A stretch of 64,000 bases of DNA from positions 13,906-77,905 of the forward strand of contig URAZ01000015.1 of NCBI GenBank assembly GCA_900545925.1, given 5' to 3'. Each line of letters begins with the position of its first letter. Within the stretch, counting starts at the first letter, position 1. This document shows positions 59,498 to 64,000 of this stretch, one piece after another. The position numbers and the translations under genes were made by a program. The notes below the pieces were generated by a model. It saw only the letters and a list, made by a program, of their open reading frames with translations, did no database searches and was not told the origin of the DNA. This DNA is from an uncultured Eubacteriales bacterium. GTDB lineage: Bacteria; Bacillota; Clostridia; Oscillospirales; Oscillospiraceae.

Positions 59498-60046
59498 TTA
59501 CGCCTGTTTGCGGAACTCGCAGTTGATTTTCATGCCGTAGTTGATCGAATGCCCCTCGTCATCCGTTCCGCCGCCGTAGACTTCGGCGGAAGTCACGCCG
59601 ACAAAATCGCTCCAACGCCGCACGAAAAACGGCACGTCATCTTTGCTGATATTGCCGACCTGATGACCTTCGGCAAATACGGAAAACGCCGGTTCGCCCT
59701 GATATGCCCCGCGTTCAATCGTAATGTCAACGCCCTCGTCGCTGTTAAAGGGCACATCCCCGAAATGCAGCTTGCGTAGAAGCGTTTGACGGCTTTTCCC
59801 GTCCTCGTTTTTGAACGTCACGCCGACAACCTTGAATTTCAACGCTTCCCGCGCTGCCCGCTCTGCGCGCCACGCTTCCAGACGTGCCGCATCTTCTCGT
59901 TCTTTTGCTTCCCGGCGGGCGGCAGCAGCCGCAGCCGCGTCCCGTTTTAGCTTGTTTTTCTTCCAGACCCGATAAATCCATACACAAATGCCGATGGGAT
60001 AGAAGATCACAAGAAGAACGATTTGCCACGTTTTCAGTTTTTTCAT
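59498..60046 (-). CDS. Membrane-anchored HIRAN-like protein
   Basis: A 182-residue protein. An N-terminal membrane helix (WQIVLLVIFYPIGICVWIY, ~8-26) is followed by a basic alanine/arginine coiled coil (~30-70) and a HIRAN-like beta domain (FKVVGVTFKNEDGKSRQTLLRKL, ITIERGAYQGEPAFSVFAEG). HIRAN domains bind DNA ends or damaged DNA. It is the only minus-strand gene in the prophage and lies next to the repressor, so it is probably expressed in the lysogen. A role in superinfection exclusion is inference. Confidence 0.7.
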   Translation of the reverse strand: MKKLKTWQIVLLVIFYPIGICVWIYRVWKKNKLKRDAAAAAAARREAKEREDAARLEAWRAERAAREALKFKVVGVTFKNEDGKSRQTLLRKLHFGDVPFNSDEGVDITIERGAYQGEPAFSVFAEGHQVGNISKDDVPFFVRRWSDFVGVTSAEVYGGGTDDEGHSINYGMKINCEFRKQA

Positions 60047-60086
60047 GGTATGAGTAGCCCTCCTGATTTTTTTCGGTCGTGCTGAC

Positions 60087-60121
60087 CTTTAACACAATTA
60101 TCATTCATCCGCGTGTTAAAG
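60087..60121. promoter_or_regulatory. Operator palindrome between divergent lysogeny genes
   Basis: CTTTAACAC (60087-60095) and GTGTTAAAG (60113-60121) are perfect inverted copies 17 nt apart, in the gap between the HIRAN-like gene and the XRE gene. This is a likely site for the XRE protein. Confidence 0.7.
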
Positions 60122-60168
60122 TCAAGAATAATGCAGATCATTAGCACAAGGAGGGCGGCGCGCATCGC

Positions 60169-60411
60169 ATGAAGATATATGACTACAACGGAAAAAAGAA
60201 TATCTGCGGCGAACGTATCCGGGAAGCACGGCTGAAACAGCGGCTATCACAATCCGACCTCGCGGCGCGCGTTCAGGTCGAGGGCGTGATAATGGAGCGC
60301 GATTCGATCAGCCGCGTTGAGATCGGGACGCGGTTTGTTCCTGACTATGAAATACCGATATTCGCAAAAGTCCTCGGCGTGTCTGTTTTGTGGATTTTGG
60401 GTATAGAGTAA
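60169..60411 (+). CDS. XRE family repressor-like regulator
   Basis: An 80-residue protein. Residues ~14-75 are an XRE helix-turn-helix (RLSQSDLAARVQVEG, DSISRVEIGTRFVPDYEI). It is too short to have a cleavage or dimerisation domain. It is divergent from the HIRAN-like gene and has its own terminator, so it is a lysogeny regulator. Confidence 0.85.
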   Translation: MKIYDYNGKKNICGERIREARLKQRLSQSDLAARVQVEGVIMERDSISRVEIGTRFVPDYEIPIFAKVLGVSVLWILGIE

Positions 60412-60442
60412 CCCCGGCGGGATTCTTCCCCGCCGGGGTTTT
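60411..60442 (+). terminator. Terminator of the XRE gene
   Basis: ACCCCGGCGGG, 7-nt loop, CCCGCCGGGGT, then TTTA. Confidence 0.9.
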
Positions 60443-60447
60443 ATGAT

Positions 60448-60511
60448 ACACAAAAAATGTGTAAATTATTTTCTGATAGCTATTGACAAATACACATCAA
60501 ATGTGTATAAT
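60448..60511 (+). promoter_or_regulatory. hicAB promoter with two operator palindromes
   Basis: TTGACA (60483-60488), 17 nt, TATAAT (60506-60511). ACACAAAAAATGTGT (60448-60462) and ACACATCAAATGTGT (60492-60506) are two perfect palindromes; the second lies in the promoter spacer. They are likely HicB operators. Confidence 0.85.
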
Positions 60512-60534
60512 AGACAATGTAAGGAGGGTCGAAC

Positions 60535-60708
60535 GTGAAAACAAAAGATTTCATCGAACTATTAGAAAGAAACGGATGGAAATTCAAACGGCACGGCTCA
60601 AATCACGACATATACACGAAAGGCGGTGAAAGGGAAAGCGTTCCGAGACACAGAGAAATCGACGAAGATTTAGCAAAGGCAATCATAAAACGGCGGGGGC
60701 TGAAATAA
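60535..60708 (+). CDS. hicA: HicA toxin
   Basis: A 57-residue HicA mRNA interferase: TKDFIELLERNGWKFKRHGSNHDIY with the catalytic histidine in GSNH, a PRHREI turn and basic end (IIKRRGLK). It cuts mRNA unless HicB is bound. The start is GTG 60535 behind AAGGAGGG. The hicB start lies 58 nt after its stop, with its own ribosome binding site. Confidence 0.95.
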   Translation: MKTKDFIELLERNGWKFKRHGSNHDIYTKGGERESVPRHREIDEDLAKAIIKRRGLK

Positions 60709-60766
60709 GCCCCCTGCCGAACGCCTATAATTATATATGCTATGCGAATTTCAAGGAGGTTACAGT

Positions 60767-61165
60767 ATGAAAGCGGCGTATCCTATCGTTATGACAAAAG
60801 GGAAAGAACACATCATTGTGTATGTGCCGGATTTTAATATCAATACGGAGGGCGCGGACTACGCTGACGCTATGGAGATGGCACGCGATGCAATCGGGCT
60901 TGTCGGAATCGACATGGAAGATGATAACGAGAAGCTGCCGAAGCCGTCCAGCATTGACGAGGCAAAAAGCGGAGCGGAAAACGGCATTGTCACGCTTGTA
61001 GACGTTGACTTTACGGAGTATCGCAGGAAGAATGACATGAAAACTGTACGCCGCAACGTATCGCTTCCGTCGTGGCTGGACGTTGCCGCGAAAGAAGCAA
61101 ATGTAAACGTATCGGCGGTATTGGCACGGGCGCTGAAACAGGAATTAAACCTCGCGGAAAGATAA
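60767..61165 (+). CDS. hicB: HicB antitoxin
   Basis: A 132-residue antitoxin. Residues 1-~75 are the degenerate RNase H-like HicB domain (YPIVMTKGKEHIIVYVPDF), and the C-terminus is a ribbon-helix-helix (RRNVSLPSWLDVAAKEANVNVSAVLARAL) for autorepression at the upstream palindromes. It binds HicA. Confidence 0.95.
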   Translation: MKAAYPIVMTKGKEHIIVYVPDFNINTEGADYADAMEMARDAIGLVGIDMEDDNEKLPKPSSIDEAKSGAENGIVTLVDVDFTEYRRKNDMKTVRRNVSLPSWLDVAAKEANVNVSAVLARALKQELNLAER

Positions 61166-61178
61166 ACAATAAAGCAGC

Positions 61179-61205
61179 AAGGGGCGGGAAACCGCCCCTT
61201 TTTGC
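61179..61205 (+). terminator. Terminator of hicAB
   Basis: AAGGGGCGG, GAAA loop, CCGCCCCTT, then TTTTT. Confidence 0.95.
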
Positions 61206-61224
61206 TATGTATGGAGGGCATGAC

Positions 61225-62271
61225 ATGGGCGAACAATACAAGCAGTTGCAGTTTCGGGACAGACTGAAAATTGAAGCGCGTCTGAATATCGGATACAAGC
61301 CGAAGCAGATTGCCGCAGACCTCGGCGTACACGTCAGCACGATCTATCGGGAAGTGAAGCGCGGGACGTACACGCACATGAATTCAGACCTGACAACGGA
61401 TATTCGGTACAGCCCTGAAATTGCCGAGGCACGTTATCAAGAAAGCCTGTCAGCAAAGGGCGCGCCGCTGAAAATCGGAAAGAATCATGCCGTCGCCGCG
61501 TTCATCGAAGATAAAATAATAAACGACGATTATTCCCCGGCGGCGGTCTGCGCGCTTCTGCATCAGGAAGAATTTGCGCATTTCGGTATGACGTTCTGCC
61601 GCGCCACGCTTTACAAGTACATTGACGAGGGCGTATTTCTGGAACTGACCAACGCCGACCTCCCGGAAAAGGGCGAACGGAAAAAGGAATACAAGAAAGT
61701 CCGCCCGCGTCAGAAGCGGGAAAGCCGGGGAACGCCGATTGACGAACGCCCGGAGATCATCAACGAACGCAAAGAACCGGGGCATTGGGAAATGGATACC
61801 GTCGTAGGAAAGAAAAAGACAAAGGCGCGCTTGCTTGTGCTGTCTGAGCGGGTGACGCGCCGCGAGATCATCATACGCATAAAAGACGGCAGAGCGGAAA
61901 CCGTCGTGCAGGCGCTTGACCGGCTGGAACGGATTTACGGCGCGGCGTTCTATACGGTATTCAAGTCGATCACGGTTGACAACGGTTCGGAATTTGCGGA
62001 TGCGGACGGAATCGCACGCAGCGCGATCAACGCCGAAGAAAAACGCACGGCGTTGTATTATTGTCATGCGTACTGCTCTTGCGAACGCGGAACGAACGAA
62101 AATATAAACCGCATGATTCGTCGGCGCTTCCCGAAAGGCACGGACTTTGAAGCCGTCACGGACGCGGACGTTGCCCGCGTGGAAGATTGGATAAACAACT
62201 ATCCCCGTGAAATCCTCGGTTTCCAGTCATCCGCGCAGATGTTCAGCGCCGCGTTCGCCGCCGCTGCATAG
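61225..62271 (+). CDS. IS30-family DDE transposase
   Basis: A 348-residue transposase. The N-terminal helix-turn-helix (KPKQIAADLGVHVSTIYREVKRG, ~25-47) binds inverted repeats. The DDE triad is D191 (HWEMDTVVG), D252 (VDNGSEF) and E292 (RGTNENINRM). ATG 61225 has GGAGGG seven bases upstream. The gene is 65 bp from the right inverted repeat and is the only recombinase of the prophage. I see no pair of closer IS ends around it, so it seems to mobilise the whole phage rather than being a simple IS insertion. Confidence 0.92.
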   Translation: MGEQYKQLQFRDRLKIEARLNIGYKPKQIAADLGVHVSTIYREVKRGTYTHMNSDLTTDIRYSPEIAEARYQESLSAKGAPLKIGKNHAVAAFIEDKIINDDYSPAAVCALLHQEEFAHFGMTFCRATLYKYIDEGVFLELTNADLPEKGERKKEYKKVRPRQKRESRGTPIDERPEIINERKEPGHWEMDTVVGKKKTKARLLVLSERVTRREIIIRIKDGRAETVVQALDRLERIYGAAFYTVFKSITVDNGSEFADADGIARSAINAEEKRTALYYCHAYCSCERGTNENINRMIRRRFPKGTDFEAVTDADVARVEDWINNYPREILGFQSSAQMFSAAFAAAA

Positions 62272-62295
62272 CCCCTGAAATGCACCTTGACAACG

Positions 62296-62317
62296 CCTTT
62301 TTGCCGAGGTAAAAAGG
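62296..62317 (+). terminator. Weak hairpin after the transposase gene
   Basis: CCTTTTT (62296-62302) pairs with AAAAAGG (62311-62317). A possible terminator. Confidence 0.4.
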
Positions 62318-62335
62318 TATCATAAAAATATTTCT

Positions 62336-62356
62336 ACTTTTTTCGCATTAAATACT
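62336..62356 (-). repeat. Right terminal inverted repeat
   Basis: Its complement matches 30076-30096 at 17 of 21 positions without gaps and is 10 nt from the direct repeat. Confidence 0.8.
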
Positions 62357-62366
62357 TGACATTTGC

Positions 62367-62382
62367 GATGGAACATCCGGCC
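62367..62382 (+). repeat. Right 16-bp direct repeat flanking the prophage
   Basis: GATGGAACATCCGGCC, identical to 30050-30065. The host tRNA promoter begins 18 nt further right. Confidence 0.9.
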
Positions 62383-62399
62383 AAAAAGAAATAAAACAC

Positions 62400-62428
62400 T
62401 TGACAAATACAAAAGCTGTGAGTATAAT
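62400..62428 (+). promoter_or_regulatory. Promoter of tRNA-Leu
   Basis: TTGACA (62400-62405), 17-nt spacer, TATAAT (62423-62428): a consensus promoter ~24 nt before the tRNA. Confidence 0.9.
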
Positions 62429-62451
62429 AACTGAGCAATCGGAAATTGTAT

Positions 62452-62536
62452 GCGAGAGTGCTGGAATAGGTAGACAGGCACGTTTGAGGGGCGTGTGGCA
62501 ACCGTCGTGTGAGTTCAAGTCTCATCTCTCGCACCA
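62452..62536 (+). tRNA. tRNA-Leu (anticodon GAG)
   Basis: An 85-nt class II tRNA. Acceptor GCGAGAG pairs with CTCTCGC; the anticodon arm CACGT-TTGAGGG-GCGTG exposes GAG; a long variable arm, the T arm GTTCAAGTC and an encoded CCA end follow. It reads CUC/CUU leucine codons. Confidence 0.95.
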
Positions 62537-62583
62537 ATAAAGAAAAGACACGCTTTGGCGTGTCTTTTCTTTATTGGTGCGAG
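62528..62583. repeat. 26-bp perfect palindrome overlapping the tRNA 3' end
   Basis: 62528-62553 is the exact inverted copy of 62558-62583 with loop TTTG. The first arm includes the last nine bases of the tRNA. It can serve as terminator of the tRNA but is unusually long. Confidence 0.9.
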
Positions 62584-62724
62584 TGTGGTCTGCTTCGCAG
62601 ACCGTGCCGCCTGCGGGCGGGAATTGAACGCGAAAGGAACCCCTGATGGGTTCCTTTCACACTTTCTTCCTTTCCGAAAACATAAATCTCCACGTTCATC
62701 TATAGTGTAGTGAAAACACAAAAT

Positions 62725-62758
62725 CGTCGGTGTTCGCAAGAACACCGACGATTTTTTT
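62725..62758 (+). terminator. Strong terminator-like hairpin
   Basis: CGTCGGTGTTC, GCAA loop, GAACACCGACG, then A and seven T. Confidence 0.85.
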
Positions 62759-62869
62759 GTAGGGGCCGATGCCCACATCGGCCCGACAGAATGCACGTCC
62801 GAAACGCGAAATCCTTCGGCAAACTCGCAGCTGCCTAGTAGGGATCGATGTGGGATGTCAAGCCCCTAC
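62759..62869. repeat. Imperfect inverted-repeat (MITE/REP-like) element
   Basis: It begins GTAGGGGCCGATGCCCACAT and ends with the rough inverse (GATGTGGGATGTCAAGCCCCTAC spread over 62847-62869). Such GTAGGGG...CCCCTAC elements occur between genes in many gut Clostridia. Confidence 0.6.
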
Positions 62870-63039
62870 TGGGCAGTGTGCTTTTGTACTTTCTTCCTTT
62901 CCGAAAATGTAAATCTCCGCGTTCATCTTTAGTGCAGCGATCACACAATAAAAAAGACACGCTTTGCCGTGTGCCGATAAGACAGTAATTTGAGAAAACT
63001 ACAAAATCGGCAGCTGCTAGGTAGGATTGGACAACAAAG

Positions 63040-63078
63040 CAGGCGGCACTCAGCTTCGGTTGGGTGTCGCCTGTTTTT
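63040..63078 (+). terminator. Hairpin terminator
   Basis: CAGGCGGCAC pairs with GTGTCGCCTG (one G-U), then TTTTT. No gene directly precedes it. Confidence 0.7.
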
Positions 63079-63455
63079 GTACATCTAAGGGTCGAAAATC
63101 TCTTATTTGGGGTTCTGTAAGGTTATTGTACGGATGTTGGCATATCTTCTATCACTTGTTCACTCAATTTGGTTTGCATACGCAAAAGTGTCCATTATTC
63201 AGCACATTAGCTTACGCGGAATATAAAAACACGGTTTAGTGGAATTTGGTTGCACTATGGCAGTTGTTTTCGCGGAAAAGAGAATAATCGACCACTACTT
63301 AACAAATTAAGCTGCACAGAACGGGAAGTATTTCAAATCAGATGCAATATCTATATAAATGTATTTTAAGTTTGATTATGCGAACTTTTTATCTGCATCT
63401 GCCTTGATTTCTCTTAAATATGTGATATAATTAAAGGCATCAAGGGGGCGATAAC
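63079..63455. other. AT-rich intergenic stretch with a promoter near its right end
   Basis: No convincing gene is present; a 70-codon frame at 63027-63239 crosses the terminator and has no family features. TTGATT (63404-63409) and TATAAT (63426-63431) are 16 nt apart and give a promoter for the XRE gene. The base composition falls sharply compared with the rest of the window. Confidence 0.6.
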
Positions 63456-63689
63456 GTGTCGGTTACCTATACAAAATTATGGAAGTTGCTTTTGGACAAA
63501 AAGATGAAGCGAACCGATCTAAAGAATATAGCTGGTATAAGCAGCAGTACGCTTGCAAAGTTGGGCAAGGATGAGTATGTTTCGCTTGAAAGCATTGAAA
63601 AAATATGTTGTGCGTTAGGTTGTAACATTGATCAGGTAGTTGATGTAATCGATCACACGCAAGATGAGGATAGCAATGGGGAATGTTGA
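63456..63689 (+). CDS. XRE-type regulator, probable restriction-modification controller
   Basis: A 77-residue Cro/C1-like protein: KLLLDKKMKRTDLKNIAGISSSTLAKLGKDEYVSLESIEKIC is spread over ~9-50 and forms the helix-turn-helix. The start is GTG 63456 behind AAGGGGG. Its end overlaps the methyltransferase start by 14 nt, as with controller proteins of restriction-modification loci. AT-rich codon use suggests acquisition. Confidence 0.85.
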   Translation: MSVTYTKLWKLLLDKKMKRTDLKNIAGISSSTLAKLGKDEYVSLESIEKICCALGCNIDQVVDVIDHTQDEDSNGEC

Positions 63690-64000
63690 AAATAAATTAA
63701 GGGTTGAAGATTCTTCTATTCATGACTGGTATCGATTTGTTCTGTCGTTTCCACCGCATTTAGTTCAGCAGTATTTGGAAACTTTTTGTGTTGATCAGAC
63801 ATCGTTTGTTTTGGACCCCTTTTGCGGGACAGGAACAACTAATGTTGAGTGCAAAAAGCACGGAGTTTCTTCTTGGGGCATAGAAGCAAGTCCTCTGACA
63901 CATTTTGTAAGTAAGACAAAATGCGTATGGGCGAACGATACTTTCAATTTTTTGAACACAGCAAAACAAATCGCATTGGCAGCAGCACGGACGATAAATT
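63676..64000 (+). CDS. DNA methyltransferase, N-terminal part (cut by window end)
   Basis: 108 codons are visible. Motif I is VLDPFCGTGTTNVECKKHG (residues ~48-66), followed by the acidic motif II (GIEASPLTHF). N4-cytosine/N6-adenine methyltransferase is the best reading. The gene runs past the right edge; a restriction endonuclease is expected nearby but cannot be seen. Confidence 0.85.
   Translation, partial: MGNVENKLRVEDSSIHDWYRFVLSFPPHLVQQYLETFCVDQTSFVLDPFCGTGTTNVECKKHGVSSWGIEASPLTHFVSKTKCVWANDTFNFLNTAKQIALAAARTIN

Larger units (their letters stand above)
30066..62366. mobile_element. Transposable siphovirus-type prophage, 32.3 kb, IS30-type transposase
   Basis: The element is bounded by a 16-bp direct repeat and, exactly 10 nt inside each repeat, by a 21-bp inverted repeat with 17 matches. 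It encodes a full siphovirus head and tail set, lysis genes, a DGR, a lysogeny region, HicAB and an IS30-family transposase, but no tyrosine or serine integrase. Almost all genes read rightward; only the HIRAN-like gene is reversed. I see no inactivating mutation in structural genes apart from the uncertain start of the head-closure gene, so it may be functional. Confidence 0.85.
62660..62958 (+). repeat. Two direct copies of a ~58-nt intergenic repeat
   Basis: CTTTCTTCCTTTCCGAAAA and the following ~40 nt (TAAATCTCC, CGTTCATCT, TAGTG, ACACAA) occur at about 62663-62720 and 62890-62948 with few changes. No coding function is seen. Confidence 0.75.

Noticed and set aside
61225..62271. A simple IS30 insertion inside the prophage
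   Set aside because: No close inverted repeats flank the gene alone; its nearest end is the prophage end, and a matching repeat lies at the other prophage end.
62660..62958. CRISPR array
   Set aside because: Only two copies of a longer repeat without regular spacers; no cas genes in the window.
63027..63239. Possible 70-residue gene
   Set aside because: It spans a terminator hairpin, lacks a ribosome binding site and has no recognisable family.

Overview
The window looks like a chromosome segment of a spore-forming, anaerobic gut Firmicute of class Clostridia, probably an Oscillospiraceae/Ruminococcaceae-type genome. This rests on GC-rich coding sequence, strong AGGAGG ribosome binding sites, a SpoVB-type flippase, a glycyl radical enzyme, a sodium-pump decarboxylase gamma subunit, and NahK-like kinase plus Firmicute-type GalT. 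The assignment is inference from gene content; no marker gene is present.

Left flank, 1-30049 (host). Positions 1-6.4 kb are read leftward and hold a mosaic of decayed genes (a frameshifted methyltransferase, a kinase fragment, a hydrolase joined by a deletion to a second gene fragment) among intact genes (nitrilase-family hydrolase, ZIP metal transporter, vWA and macro-domain proteins). From 6.4 to 10.2 kb there is a leftward five-gene operon built around a glycyl radical enzyme with an AraD-type epimerase. From 10.3 to 18.9 kb genes read rightward: HD-domain protein, mnmA, an Rrf2 regulator, a lipoate cluster (two LplA-like ligases, a free-standing lipoyl domain, LipA), then a DUF6110-like protein with a P1B-type ATPase. 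From 19 to 30 kb there are a NahK-like kinase, an apparently orphan cobalamin riboswitch on the minus strand, OadG-like, TrmH-family, HAD, DUF3786-like, GalT, a DNA glycosylase, threonine aldolase, SpoVB-like and RsmE genes.

Positions 30066-62366 are a complete-looking 32.3 kb siphovirus-type prophage. It has no tyrosine or serine integrase. Its only recombinase is an IS30-family DDE transposase at the extreme right end. Both ends carry a 21-bp imperfect inverted repeat (17/21) set exactly 10 nt inside a 16-bp direct repeat. An 81-residue protein at the extreme left end is little more than an IS30-type helix-turn-helix. I read this as a transposable phage that uses an IS30-like transposase, with a repressor/transposase pair reminiscent of Mu. 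The order is: early/accessory genes, HUH Rep-like protein, MazG-like, late activator, structured RNA, HNH-TerS-TerL, HK97-type head genes, tail genes with a -1 frameshift chaperone, diversity-generating retroelement (DGR), lysis genes, lysogeny genes (HIRAN-like membrane protein, XRE repressor), HicAB, transposase.

The DGR (53252-56498) has a target gene with a C-terminal variable repeat (VR1), an Avd-like protein, a template repeat (TR) and a reverse transcriptase with LGSQVSQ and YMDD motifs. All 19 differences between VR1 and TR fall on template adenines. A second variable repeat (VR2) lies about 19.8 kb away at 35158-35264, at the end of a separate DUF6273-like gene. All 14 of its differences from TR are also at adenines. 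VR1 and VR2 share a downstream block and a hairpin with identical TCAAT loop, which TR lacks. VR2's gene is interrupted by an in-frame TGA where TR and VR1 have TGG.

Right flank, 62383-64000 (host). A tRNA-Leu(GAG) with a strong promoter lies just beyond the prophage. Its 3' end is part of a 26-bp perfect palindrome. Intergenic repeats follow, then an AT-richer segment with an XRE regulator overlapping the start of a DNA methyltransferase that runs off the window, probably the beginning of a restriction-modification locus.
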